Assembly (NCBI GenBank): GCA_947499305.1
Contig: CANMNN010000019.1
Location: 21,471-85,470 of the forward strand
Reading direction: 5' to 3'
Source: an uncultured Arenicella sp.
GTDB taxonomy: Bacteria; Pseudomonadota; Gammaproteobacteria; Arenicellales; Arenicellaceae
DNA: 64,000 nt
Positions 17,718 to 26,694 of the stretch are shown here, one piece after another. The notes beneath the pieces were generated by a model. It worked only from the letters and a program-made list of their open reading frames with translations. It was not told the DNA's origin and searched no databases. How positions within the stretch are numbered: the stretch's first letter is position 1; each line of letters starts with the position of its first letter. Made by a program: the position numbers and the translations under genes.

Positions 17718-17755
17718 ATAATATAAATATTGAAACCCTACTCTGGACAACGTAC

Positions 17756-18349
17756 ATGAACAACAAAGAATATTACTCAACGGTCGAAGCAGCCAAACTA
17801 CTCGGGGTATCCGTGCGCACGGTACAACTTTGGGTTGAAAACGGTTCGCTCGAGGCTTGGAAGACCGCTGGTGGACACCGAAGAATCGTATCTTCTTCCG
17901 TAGACGATTACATCTCTGCGCAGAATATTGATACCGAGCAGCGCAATGCACACAAAACAATATTGGTTGTAGAAGACAACCCTACTGTCTCGAAATTTTA
18001 CGAGGCCGCAATCAACTCATGGAAACTACCTATTGATGTTATTGTTAAAAACGATGGGTTTGAAGGTTTGGTCGAGATAGGCCGAAAGGTTCCAGACCTC
18101 GTCATATCAGATGTTTACATGCCAGGCATGGACGGCTTGCAAATGATTCGCTCTATGTACAAATCAAACCTACTCAACAGTGAGCAAATAATTATTATTA
18201 GCGGACTTACCGATGAAAGCATACAGGATCGAGGCGGCATTCCCGCTGGTGTCGATTCGTTTTCAAAGCCGGTAGATATAGAACAGTTAAAGCACGCCGT
18301 TATTAATAAATTATCACTTGAGAAAATTGCGGAGAGCCAGGCATCATGA
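17756..18349 (+). CDS. Response regulator with N-terminal MerR/excisionase-type HTH and C-terminal receiver
   Basis: A 197-residue protein with an unusual domain order. Residues about 5-55 are a small HTH of the excisionase/MerR type (YYSTVEAAKLLGVSVRTVQLW, then AGGHRRI), and residues about 70-190 are a receiver (ILVVEDNPTVSKF, phospho-acceptor Asp119 in LVISDVYMP, IISG, FSKPVD). The frame extends upstream to a TTG at 17696 through AAT-rich codons that look like regulatory DNA, so I take the ATG at 17756. Its stop overlaps the H-NOX start by four bases, and a hybrid kinase follows, so it is probably the output of that kinase. It probably regulates the exopolysaccharide operons. Confidence 0.9.
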   Translation: MNNKEYYSTVEAAKLLGVSVRTVQLWVENGSLEAWKTAGGHRRIVSSSVDDYISAQNIDTEQRNAHKTILVVEDNPTVSKFYEAAINSWKLPIDVIVKNDGFEGLVEIGRKVPDLVISDVYMPGMDGLQMIRSMYKSNLLNSEQIIIISGLTDESIQDRGGIPAGVDSFSKPVDIEQLKHAVINKLSLEKIAESQAS

Positions 18350-18891
18350 AAGGAATAATACTGTCCGAGTTCGTAGAGTTTATTGAACAAGCTCTTGGTG
18401 AAGATACCGCTCAGAAGATAATTGACGAGAGCGGCGTTGAATCTGACGGCGCTTACTCAAGGGTTGGCCTCTATGATTATCAAGAACTCATTCAATTACT
18501 GACACAAGCTGTAAGTGAAACTAAAACCGATGCCTCTGTGTTGCTAGAGAAGTTTTCTGATCATCTTTTCATGGTGTTCAAACGAGATTACAGCCTCTTT
18601 TTCGACGGAGTTTCTTCAGCCGCTGAGATGCTAAAACAGATTGATGACCACATCCATGTAGAAGTTCAAAAACTGTACCCTGATGCCGAATTACCTTCGT
18701 TCAACTACACGCAACAAGGCAAGGTTTTAACTTTAGATTATACCTCTCCGCGCCCATTAGCGGCGGTGGCTCATGCGCTTGTAGGAGCGTGCCTCAAGTT
18801 CTTCGGAAACAACGAAGTATTAGTCAGCAGCGATATCGCTGACGATCAAAAATCAGCAAGTTTCACCATCCACCTTGAGGCCGGCACGTAA
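18346..18891 (+). CDS. H-NOX heme nitric-oxide/oxygen-binding sensor protein
   Basis: A stand-alone 181-residue heme-NO-binding protein. It opens with MKGIILSEFVEFIEQALGED, the usual H-NOX start. The proximal heme ligand is probably His104, seven residues before the Tyr of LYPDAELPSF; this spacing equals that of His105 in guanylate cyclase beta1 as I remember it. The heme-propionate YxSxR motif is intact as Tyr132-Ser134-Arg136 (DYTSPRPL). Stand-alone H-NOX proteins of this kind regulate a neighbouring histidine kinase when they bind NO. Here it overlaps the response regulator by four bases and precedes the hybrid kinase by 14. I see no obvious distal-pocket Tyr, so NO preference over oxygen is likely but unproven. 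Confidence 0.92.
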   Translation: MKGIILSEFVEFIEQALGEDTAQKIIDESGVESDGAYSRVGLYDYQELIQLLTQAVSETKTDASVLLEKFSDHLFMVFKRDYSLFFDGVSSAAEMLKQIDDHIHVEVQKLYPDAELPSFNYTQQGKVLTLDYTSPRPLAAVAHALVGACLKFFGNNEVLVSSDIADDQKSASFTIHLEAGT

Positions 18892-18905
18892 CGCACGGCA
18901 TTGCT

Positions 18906-20648
18906 ATGGGGGGTGATTTAGAAAAAAAACTGAGCCTTGCTCAAGCGCGGTGCAAACGACTTAAAAGCGCGCGCGCTCAAGCTGAAAGCCTCCTCGAACA
19001 AAAGTCAAGAGAGCTCTTTGAAGCCAATCAAACGCTAGAAGCCACCCAACAGAAGCTCGAAGAAGATATCAAGCAAGCAACCTATGAGCTCAGTGTAACC
19101 AACAAACGATTACAAAACTCTCTCAATGAACGCTCGGCATTTATTGGCCAAATGAGCCATGAAGTTCGCACACCGCTTAACGCGATCATCGGCTTGTCTG
19201 AAATACTACTTACGACCAAGCTTGATGAAGCTCAAAGCGACTATATAGATACTATCAATAGCGGCGCTCGTTCATTGATAGTGCTTCTGAACGACATGCT
19301 CGATATAACCAAAATCGAAGCTGGCCGCGTAGACATCAACCCACAGCCTGAAAACACCCATCGCATTCATAAAAACATCATTGCGATGTTTGCTCTAGAA
19401 GCGAAGGAAAAAGGGTTAAAGCTTGACTTCAGAATTGACCAGACCGTACCAACACGCATTTCGATTGATAAGGGTCGCTACAAGCAAATCATCAACAACC
19501 TAATTTCAAACGCACTAAAGAATACCGAACGAGGCGGCGTATTAATCAATATTTCCTATGATAGCGACGTAATCTCAGAAGGCATGGGAATACTCAAAGT
19601 CAAAGTCGTCGATACCGGCGTAGGTATCGCCGAAGATCAGATTGAACGAATCTTTAATGCCTATGAACAAATCGGTCGACCCAACCAAGGGGTCGGCTTA
19701 GGCTTAGCTATTTGCCAGCAACTAAGCGAATTGATGATGGGTAAAATCAGCTGCGAGAGCAAGGTGGGACGGGGTAGCATTTTCGAACTGACCCTACCCG
19801 TGTTGGCACTTCAAGATTCCAACTCAGACATCAAACCCAGGCTCAGCTCACCTACAGCCGCGCTTCCATCTCTAGAGATTCTTATTGCTGAAGATAATCC
19901 GACCAATCAAAAAGTAATAACTGCTCAGTTATCTCAATTAGGCCAGCGGGCCGACATCACCAACAACGGGGCCGAAGCTCTCGAAAAACTTAAAGTCAAC
20001 GATTACGACGTTGTGATCTTAGACATCCTAATGCCGGTAATGAATGGAGAAGAAACGATTAAATCAATACGCTCGTCAGATCCGGGAATTTCTCAGCAAT
20101 ATTGCATAGCGCTTACAGCGTCAAGTTATCAAGACCAGCAAGAACGTCTGCTCGGGCTTGGCTTCGATGCTTTTCTAAGCAAACCGCTCAGTTTAGATCA
20201 ACTGATTGAGGCATTAAACGACGTTCCCAAGACCCCTCGAGTTCAAGCAAGTTTTGGGGGAAAATTCATGGAGCAAATTAGTGTTACCGAAGAAGCTAAA
20301 TTCTCCTCATTTGACTTCAACTATCTTAAAACACAATTTGGCGATGCTCACCTCAGTATTTTTCAAGAAATCGCTCCAACGTTTTTAGAGCATGCTTATC
20401 GCGAACTCGATCAACTTCTTGCAACCCACACTCAAGGTCAGTATGAAAAAGTTAAGCGAATTTGTCATTCAATGAAGGGCGCAGCAAGCAGCATAGGCCT
20501 AAATCATCTCGCCAATACTCTACTCCAAATTGAAAGCAAGGCAGGGACAGAAGAGGTTGGGAGTTTAGTCTCCGATGTTGAAACTATAATGAGTGATTTG
20601 AAACCGGTCATTCACGCCGAGCTCGATAAAGTGAAAAGGGCCCAGTAG
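18906..20648 (+). CDS. Soluble hybrid histidine kinase (HisKA-HATPase-REC-Hpt), H-NOX partner
   Basis: A 580-residue cytoplasmic kinase without membrane helices. An N-terminal coiled coil (about 5-75, KKLSLAQARCKRLKSARAQA) leads into HisKA with the phospho-acceptor His85 (GQMSHEVRTPLNA). The ATPase domain follows with N-box IINNLISNALKNTE, DTGVGI and GVGLGLAICQQL. A receiver comes next (ILIAEDNPTNQ, acceptor Asp373 in VVILDILMP), and a C-terminal Hpt domain carries His521 in CHSMKGAASSIGL. The phosphorelay would run His85-Asp373-His521-Asp119 of the upstream response regulator. Having no sensor domain of its own fits control by H-NOX. The next gene is wzx, five bases on, so the sensor operon continues into exopolysaccharide functions. 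Confidence 0.93.
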   Translation: MGGDLEKKLSLAQARCKRLKSARAQAESLLEQKSRELFEANQTLEATQQKLEEDIKQATYELSVTNKRLQNSLNERSAFIGQMSHEVRTPLNAIIGLSEILLTTKLDEAQSDYIDTINSGARSLIVLLNDMLDITKIEAGRVDINPQPENTHRIHKNIIAMFALEAKEKGLKLDFRIDQTVPTRISIDKGRYKQIINNLISNALKNTERGGVLINISYDSDVISEGMGILKVKVVDTGVGIAEDQIERIFNAYEQIGRPNQGVGLGLAICQQLSELMMGKISCESKVGRGSIFELTLPVLALQDSNSDIKPRLSSPTAALPSLEILIAEDNPTNQKVITAQLSQLGQRADITNNGAEALEKLKVNDYDVVILDILMPVMNGEETIKSIRSSDPGISQQYCIALTASSYQDQQERLLGLGFDAFLSKPLSLDQLIEALNDVPKTPRVQASFGGKFMEQISVTEEAKFSSFDFNYLKTQFGDAHLSIFQEIAPTFLEHAYRELDQLLATHTQGQYEKVKRICHSMKGAASSIGLNHLANTLLQIESKAGTEEVGSLVSDVETIMSDLKPVIHAELDKVKRAQ

Positions 20649-20652
20649 CGTC

Positions 20653-21936
20653 ATGTTAAAGAGGTTCGACAATATTAAAAATTTTTTCGCGCAGAAAAAT
20701 AGCGAAAGTGTTTTTCTCAAAAATCTTGGCTGGCTAGGAGTTAGCGAGGCCTTTGTTCGGGTTACCCGTTTAGTTACCGCCATTATTTTGGCTAGATTCA
20801 TGGACCCATTGCTATTTGGGTTAGCCGCACTTGTACTCACAATTAATGAACTCGTTCGAGTTTTTAATAGAAATGGCATCGGCGCAAAAATTGTTCAATG
20901 TTCAGATGACGAGTTGGCGACCATATGTAACACCGCCTACAGGCTAAATTTTATTTTCTGCATTTGCTTATTCGTAATTCAATGCGCTGTAGCCTACCCT
21001 CTTGCCGAGTTCTATGATTCCCCAAAGCTAGTTCCGATGCTACAGGTGCTGTCTATAACCTATCTGCTCATGCCCTTTGGGATGGTACAAGCCTCTTTGA
21101 TTCAGCGAGAACAACGCTTAAAAACTGCAGCGATGATCGATGGCGGACAAGTCGGCATTGATAACATTATTACTTCTTTGCTGGCAATTGCTGGTTTCGG
21201 AGCCTGGGCCATAGTGCTCCCCAAATTTTTAACGTCACCGATCTGGGTGCTTGGTTATCGACGAGCAATATACTGGCGACCCAACGGGCCTTTTTTAACC
21301 TTCGGTTTGTGGCGAGACGTATTAGAGTTTGGCCGTTACTACCTCAGTATAGAAGTCTTAAAAACCGCTCGTTTAAACCTAGACAACATGATCATTGGAC
21401 GACTGCTTGGCATGGAAGCGTTAGGTCTTTATTATTTTGCGCGCAATGCAGGTTTAGGCTTCAGCCTCACTTTGATTAACGCCATCAATTCGGCGCTCTA
21501 CCCAAATCTATGCGAAGTTAAAAATGATCAGAACGAACTTAAAAGGCGCTTCACAAAAAATTTAAAACACATCGCGTTGATCGCGTTGCCGCTAATTACA
21601 TTACAAGCAAGCTTGGCATTTATATACGTACCAATCGTTTTTGGAGAACAGTGGGTTGAAGCCGTGCCAATCTTAACCCTACTTTGCCTATCTGCGCTTC
21701 CTAGGCCATTGGCTGAAAGCGCCTCTGCTCTGGTGCTAGCGACAGGCAAGATATCGATCGATTTTAACTGGAATGTGATGATGACCGCTTTGTTCGTCGC
21801 ATCTGTTTACGCCGCTTCTCAGTTCAGTCTTTTCATCGTTGCCAGCGCGGTCTTAGTTATCTATGCAATTACTCACCCACTTTATTTAGCGTACGCATGG
21901 AGGCGCATATTCAATGAAAGAGAAAGCTATGCGTGA
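20653..21936 (+). CDS. wzx: Wzx-type polysaccharide flippase (MOP superfamily)
   Basis: A 427-residue integral membrane protein with about twelve hydrophobic helices that would move lipid-linked repeat units across the inner membrane. The region LGVSEAFVRVTRLVTAIILARFMDPLLFG and the following NRNGIGAKIVQ, DGGQVGIDNIITSLLAIAGFGAWAIV and FGRYYLSIEVLKTARLNLDNMIIGRLLG match WzxC/TuaB-type flippases. Five bases separate it from the hybrid kinase stop, and a glycosyltransferase gene follows by about 30 bases. The flippase of the locus is therefore in the same likely transcript as the H-NOX sensory genes, away from the other export genes. Confidence 0.88.
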   Translation: MLKRFDNIKNFFAQKNSESVFLKNLGWLGVSEAFVRVTRLVTAIILARFMDPLLFGLAALVLTINELVRVFNRNGIGAKIVQCSDDELATICNTAYRLNFIFCICLFVIQCAVAYPLAEFYDSPKLVPMLQVLSITYLLMPFGMVQASLIQREQRLKTAAMIDGGQVGIDNIITSLLAIAGFGAWAIVLPKFLTSPIWVLGYRRAIYWRPNGPFLTFGLWRDVLEFGRYYLSIEVLKTARLNLDNMIIGRLLGMEALGLYYFARNAGLGFSLTLINAINSALYPNLCEVKNDQNELKRRFTKNLKHIALIALPLITLQASLAFIYVPIVFGEQWVEAVPILTLLCLSALPRPLAESASALVLATGKISIDFNWNVMMTALFVASVYAASQFSLFIVASAVLVIYAITHPLYLAYAWRRIFNERESYA

Positions 21937-21969
21937 TCATCGACCAGAAAGCCTAAGGGAGAAAACCAA

Positions 21970-22992
21970 ATGACCAATATGAAAAACACTGATCGTTCGG
22001 ACTCTGATCTTTCGGACAAGGAACCACTCGTTAGTGTGGTCATTCCTGTTTACAATGTTGAGCAGTATATTGAAGAAGCACTCAAGTCGGTGCTCAGCCA
22101 GTCCTATACCAATCTCGAAATCATAATTGTTGATGACGAAAGCCCTGATCAGTCAATAGAACTCATAAAGAACACTTTTGACGACTCGAGAATTCAAATT
22201 ATTGAACAAAAAAATCGAGGTCTAGCGGGCGCGCGAAACACAGGAATTCGCCATGCAAAAGGCGAGTATGTGGCCTTTTTGGATTCTGATGATCATTGGC
22301 AAAACAGCAAACTAGAGAAACACCTTGCGTTCATGGTACAACACCCTGAATACGGCGTAAGCTTTTGCTCTTCGATGTTTATTGATGAACAAAATCGGCC
22401 GCTTGGACGCCTCCAGCAACCAAAGAAAAAGTACGACTACAGAGCAAGCGACATCTTCTGTCGCAATCCAATAGGCAACGGTTCAGTGCCTGTTATACGC
22501 AAAAAAATTCTTGATCAGATAGAGTTTAAAAGTGACGACAAAGACCACACTCAATATTTTGATGAATCGCTCAAACAATCGGAGGACATTGATTGCTGGA
22601 CGCGAATTGCCATTCTAACAGGCACTAAATTTCACTACATAGACGAACCACTAACCAACTATCGCCTCAATAGCGGGGGCCTGTCCGCTGACGTCGACAA
22701 ACAATTTGAAACTTGGTCAGCATTGCTCGAAAAGCTAGAAGGCTATGCCCCTCTTTTTGCCAAGGAATACGGACCAATCGCTAAAGCCTTTCAATATCGA
22801 TACCTAGCACGACGTTGTGTGTTTCAAGCCCAAGGCGCGCCCGCTATCAAGCTCATGTGGCGAGCACTTAAAACAAGACCTCTAGCACTGTGCTATGAGC
22901 CGGTAAAAACGATCGAGACATTGCTAGCGTCGTTAGCACTGAGCATTATGCCCACCTCAATGCAGAAGAAACTGCTCGAAAGATTTATTTAG
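21970..22992 (+). CDS. Family 2 glycosyltransferase
   Basis: A 340-residue GT-A fold inverting glycosyltransferase. PLVSVVIPVYNVEQYIEEAL is the diagnostic N-terminus, followed by IIIVDDESPDQS, NRGLAGARNTGI and FLDSDDHW (DxD-type metal site). Donor and acceptor cannot be read from the sequence. AGGGAG lies just upstream of the ATG. It ends the plus-strand unit that starts with the response regulator and presumably adds one sugar of the exopolysaccharide repeat. Confidence 0.92.
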   Translation: MTNMKNTDRSDSDLSDKEPLVSVVIPVYNVEQYIEEALKSVLSQSYTNLEIIIVDDESPDQSIELIKNTFDDSRIQIIEQKNRGLAGARNTGIRHAKGEYVAFLDSDDHWQNSKLEKHLAFMVQHPEYGVSFCSSMFIDEQNRPLGRLQQPKKKYDYRASDIFCRNPIGNGSVPVIRKKILDQIEFKSDDKDHTQYFDESLKQSEDIDCWTRIAILTGTKFHYIDEPLTNYRLNSGGLSADVDKQFETWSALLEKLEGYAPLFAKEYGPIAKAFQYRYLARRCVFQAQGAPAIKLMWRALKTRPLALCYEPVKTIETLLASLALSIMPTSMQKKLLERFI

Positions 22993-23097
22993 CGAGTGAA
23001 CATATAATCACAGGCGCTTTTTTAAAAATGAGACGTGAAAATTCAGAGCTCATCTTGAAAAAACAGAAACCTATTTTATTGTCCTTTAAAAATACTT

Positions 23098-24180
23098 TTA
23101 AACTGAAACATATACTCCATCCTTAGATTCTTTAACCAGAATCATGAAGTCAATATAAAGAGAAACGATCTGCTGGTTTTCGTTGACCCCCCAAAAAGCC
23201 GGGTAAGCGCCATCACCAAAACCACTAGGTGAAATCACACAGTCATTATGCTCCACCATTGAAACTAACTTAGCCTGCCCGGAAAGACACCATTCGCTAA
23301 ACAATTTTTCCTTATCAATTCGACTTAGCCCCAGAAAGCTTTGAACATCGAAGATGGCAAGGTTAGCAGCGTCAACGCCATAGACACCATTACCGCTTGG
23401 CGTGTTAGCTGCATACCACTTTACAGCGATTTCTTTTTCACTAAGCCGTACCTTTATCCCTGCAACTCGTTCGTGGATTTTAACAACTTCTACTGAGTAA
23501 TCTCCTGGTTCGACTTTCCGATGCAACGGTTCAAATTCGTATACGTCGTACCCAAAGTCCATGATTCCAATAACACCTGAGTTGATTTTCAGCCTCCCGA
23601 TTTCCATCACCTCAGTAGCCCCTTCAGCAAAACTAGGAATTACTACACTTCTATTGTTCTGAAAAAGCGTGTTTTCGTTGAGATCTAAGTTGGGCTGACA
23701 ATCGACAAAGTCTAAAGTGTGCGTACTTAGAGCCAGTAAGTTGGCATGCTTATCTCTGTCTATGACAGAATCTTTTGGAGGGTATAATAATGTGAACACT
23801 GAGGATATTAGCCAGTTTCCATCCTGACCTTTCAAAAGCTCATAAACATGGTAATCAGTAAACCCAATAGCACCATCTTGTTTCTCAGTGAAAATTTGAG
23901 CGTAATTACCTTTCACGTCACATTCAGTAATTTTTTCACACTTTGGATCAAATTCTGGGTCAGACCCAAATGAACCTTTCGAGTCTGACCCTCGACCATC
24001 TACGAAGTGATCGCGATCTACCTCTGACACAAGACTCCACCAATACTCAAAATCTACGTCTTTGCCCATTTTCCTTTGCGCTGTAGACCACTGCTTATGC
24101 CAGTGCAAAATAAAAGCGTTCACTCTCTGTTGAGGGGAATGCGCTCGCTTTTTCCTGAAAAAATCCCGTATCTTTCTCAT
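23098..24180 (-). CDS. DUF4241-like protein with an N-terminal NTF2-like region
   Basis: A 360-residue soluble protein with no signal peptide. The C-terminal half carries the pattern I associate with DUF4241: FEPLHRKVEPGDYSVEVVKI, AVKWYAANT, YGVDAANLAIFDVQSF and SPSGFGDGAYPAFWGV, ending VSLYIDFMIL. The N-terminal part (WHKQWSTAQRKMGKDVDFEYWWSLVSEVDRDHF) resembles small NTF2-like domains seen in immunity or filament-type proteins. DUF4241 proteins are sometimes listed near polymorphic-toxin immunity genes, but no toxin is next to it. It stands between two convergent glycosyltransferase units, has no obvious polysaccharide role, and may be an insertion. Confidence 0.65.
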   Translation of the reverse strand: MRKIRDFFRKKRAHSPQQRVNAFILHWHKQWSTAQRKMGKDVDFEYWWSLVSEVDRDHFVDGRGSDSKGSFGSDPEFDPKCEKITECDVKGNYAQIFTEKQDGAIGFTDYHVYELLKGQDGNWLISSVFTLLYPPKDSVIDRDKHANLLALSTHTLDFVDCQPNLDLNENTLFQNNRSVVIPSFAEGATEVMEIGRLKINSGVIGIMDFGYDVYEFEPLHRKVEPGDYSVEVVKIHERVAGIKVRLSEKEIAVKWYAANTPSGNGVYGVDAANLAIFDVQSFLGLSRIDKEKLFSEWCLSGQAKLVSMVEHNDCVISPSGFGDGAYPAFWGVNENQQIVSLYIDFMILVKESKDGVYVSV

Positions 24181-24343
24181 AGCTAAAATCAGCCCTCATG
24201 ACCGCCCAACGGCCTGTCATCCAATGGCGTTGCAAATAGCCTTGAATGTCAGAAAACTATTGACGGAAAACATAAAACAAAGGTCATGAGTATATTACAG
24301 GCTATGCGAAACTTTATCGAACCTTGGGCCTCGAGCCACCGAA

Positions 24344-25285
24344 TTAGCCACCAACCTTATTTGCAATTGCCGCAACCCTAACCCTCAAAGACCAATACAG
24401 CCATCGCTTGAAGAGAACTCGCGCCCTAATATCTCGTACAAATTTGTTGGCTCTGACTAGGTCACCCGCACCTAGGTTTCTCCTCACTAGATCAAGCAAA
24501 TGCGTAGCGATGTATTTTTTGATCGATTCATCCAGCTCAGGATCAACTAGGCCTTCATCTAGCAAAGCTTGCAAATGCAGGCTGTACGGCATCTCATCAC
24601 TCGGAAGAACTGTTTGCATTAGCGAATTGCTAGTATTTTCAAAATAGTTTGCACAAACCAAAGTGCTTATAGCAACCTGATACTGCAAGGCAATTCTCGA
24701 CCAAACAGCTTGATCTTCACCCATATTTTGGCCTTCTGGAAAACCGCCGCATTCGCTAAGTGCAGCCTTTCTGATACAGACACTTGACGATGTAACGGGT
24801 AGATCGCCATGTGCTGCCGAATAAAAAAAGTCAGACAATAACTGGCGTGGATTTTTCGGATTCAAACCAACAAATCGAGCATCTTTCGTGACTCCCGTGC
24901 CCGCGTCGATGAAACGATAGCCTGTGGCGTACATGGCGGCCTCAGGATAGAGATTAAGTAATTGAGCTATCTCGCTCAAAAAACTAGATTCGTAGGTATC
25001 GTCAGCATCCAAAAAGGCGATCAAGTCCGAGCTCGATAACTCTACCCCTTTGTTCCTTGCCGCCGACACTCCAGCATTTTGTTGCGAGTGAACAATTATT
25101 TTTTGTGCTGAGTATTCTTTCTGAAGCTGTTGAGCCACTTTGAGTGAGCCATCGGTTGACCCATCGTCGATAATAATCACTTCATAATAATTGTCTGAAT
25201 ATCCGTCTTGATCTATGACTGATTGAACTGCCCTACGCAGCTCGTTCTGCTTGTTATACAACGGAATTACAACTGAAAATTTCAT
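24344..25285 (-). CDS. Family 2 glycosyltransferase
   Basis: A 313-residue GT-A glycosyltransferase: MKFSVVIPLYNKQNELRRAV, VIIIDDGSTDGSLKVA, NAGVSAARNKGV and AFLDADDTY are all present. It has no transmembrane helix. It is the last gene of the minus-strand wza-wzz-wzy unit, 14 bases after wzy. Specificity cannot be inferred. About 160 bases follow before the DUF4241 gene, which is on the same strand but looks unrelated. Confidence 0.92.
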   Translation of the reverse strand: MKFSVVIPLYNKQNELRRAVQSVIDQDGYSDNYYEVIIIDDGSTDGSLKVAQQLQKEYSAQKIIVHSQQNAGVSAARNKGVELSSSDLIAFLDADDTYESSFLSEIAQLLNLYPEAAMYATGYRFIDAGTGVTKDARFVGLNPKNPRQLLSDFFYSAAHGDLPVTSSSVCIRKAALSECGGFPEGQNMGEDQAVWSRIALQYQVAISTLVCANYFENTSNSLMQTVLPSDEMPYSLHLQALLDEGLVDPELDESIKKYIATHLLDLVRRNLGAGDLVRANKFVRDIRARVLFKRWLYWSLRVRVAAIANKVGG

Positions 25286-25299
25286 ACTCTACTCCTGAA

Positions 25300-26694
25300 C
25301 TAAGAGATGGATTGAGGGCTTAACGGCGCACTCACGTTTGAACTCGAGCATTCTTCTGATTTTAGTCTCAGCTGTGCCAATAGGTTGCCCTTATAGGTAT
25401 CAATATCTCTAAGCTCACTTCGCAAGCCTACACCAATCATCAACCAAGCCGGCCATGTCATGTAGGCAAGCGCTTCAACATTCTCACTCAATGAAAAGAA
25501 CCAAACAATTAGACACATTCCAAGCCCTAACCGTGAACTCACCTGATACTGAGCCTTCACCAATAAAACGCAGCTAGTAATCGCAAACGGAATTAAAAAG
25601 CTCAAGAAACCCACCATGCCTTTAACGAAAAGCAATCCATACCAATTATGATGCGATCCAATAGGCATAAACTCCACTAGATGACTACCACTCTCTACAA
25701 CGCCATGACCGAACCAATAAGCCTCTGATTGCCAACGGTAAACAGCGATATTACCCAGCGCCTCCCTTACTCGAGTTGAGTCAGCACGCGCACCTTTGAT
25801 ATCACTTACCAAGTCGGTCAATGCGTACAAAATAGGCTCGTAAAATACCACTAAAACTAGAAACGAAATACAGGCGCAAATCATCACCCAAGGCCGAGTT
25901 AGGCGAGAAAGACCCCACACCCCAATCGGAACTAAAAGCATCACGATCATGCCCATACGAGAAGCAGCCATCGCGATCATCAAGGCATTTCCAAGCAGGC
26001 CGATCACACGCCATTTTTCATTTTTTTCGAACCAGGCACATAAAAAATAGAGGTTGGCGACCAAGCCGACCGCCGGAGCCCATGGTGCAAAGAAACGCCA
26101 ACGCGGAGATCCGTTTCCTGGGTCTATTTCGTATAATATGACGGTAAAAAACTCGTCGCCTGCTCCTCCCAATACTTTTAGTGGGGACACATACAAAAAG
26201 TCCGGCAAGCCCAACACATACGCGGCCACTAAAAAGGGGGTGATAAGTAAGGCGATCAAACCGATCACGCAGGCTGCTCGACACACCAACTGGTATCTAA
26301 TATTAAGGCAGTAGCCAAGCACTACAAACACACTCAGCAGTGCCCAGCCTTTAGCCCAACCAATCGTCGACTTAATAACCTTACCTAGGCCTAAGTCGAA
26401 ATTCATATGACCTGCGATCAAAGAAAGCTCCAACATTAATGCGCAGGCTATCCAAACCCAAACTACCCAATACGAGTTCTGCGCATTTGCCAACGGCTGG
26501 TTCATCGACCAACGAAGAACAATTGCTCCTAACAATGCCCAACCCACAATAGGCGCTATTAAGTACAGTGCGCCTATTAGGTAAAACAAAAATGTATAAG
26601 TAATAGATTTACTAATGACCGACTCTTCAAAATTTAGCCTGCCAAACTCTGACCAACGCGCAGAGCGATCAATCTGATTTAGTATCGCTCTCAT
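25300..26694 (-). CDS. wzy: Wzy-type polymerase or O-antigen ligase-like membrane protein
   Basis: A 464-residue protein with about ten to twelve hydrophobic helices. The large periplasmic loop near residues 310-350 contains VVESGSHLVEFMPIGSHHNWYGLLFVKGMVG, in which the H-N-W/G-LL pattern is typical of Wzy/WaaL-like proteins. In this operon it most likely polymerises undecaprenyl-linked repeat units. Its start overlaps the wzz stop by one base (TAATG), so it is translationally coupled. It could instead be a ligase, since sequence alone rarely separates the two. Confidence 0.8.
   Translation of the reverse strand: MRAILNQIDRSARWSEFGRLNFEESVISKSITYTFLFYLIGALYLIAPIVGWALLGAIVLRWSMNQPLANAQNSYWVVWVWIACALMLELSLIAGHMNFDLGLGKVIKSTIGWAKGWALLSVFVVLGYCLNIRYQLVCRAACVIGLIALLITPFLVAAYVLGLPDFLYVSPLKVLGGAGDEFFTVILYEIDPGNGSPRWRFFAPWAPAVGLVANLYFLCAWFEKNEKWRVIGLLGNALMIAMAASRMGMIVMLLVPIGVWGLSRLTRPWVMICACISFLVLVVFYEPILYALTDLVSDIKGARADSTRVREALGNIAVYRWQSEAYWFGHGVVESGSHLVEFMPIGSHHNWYGLLFVKGMVGFLSFLIPFAITSCVLLVKAQYQVSSRLGLGMCLIVWFFSLSENVEALAYMTWPAWLMIGVGLRSELRDIDTYKGNLLAQLRLKSEECSSSNVSAPLSPQSIS

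Noticed and set aside
17700..17724. A Fur box upstream of the response regulator
   Set aside because: The GATAAT-like hexamers are spaced by nine rather than six bases, and the inverted half of the Fur consensus is missing. The match to the 29340-29496 copies is a better explanation.
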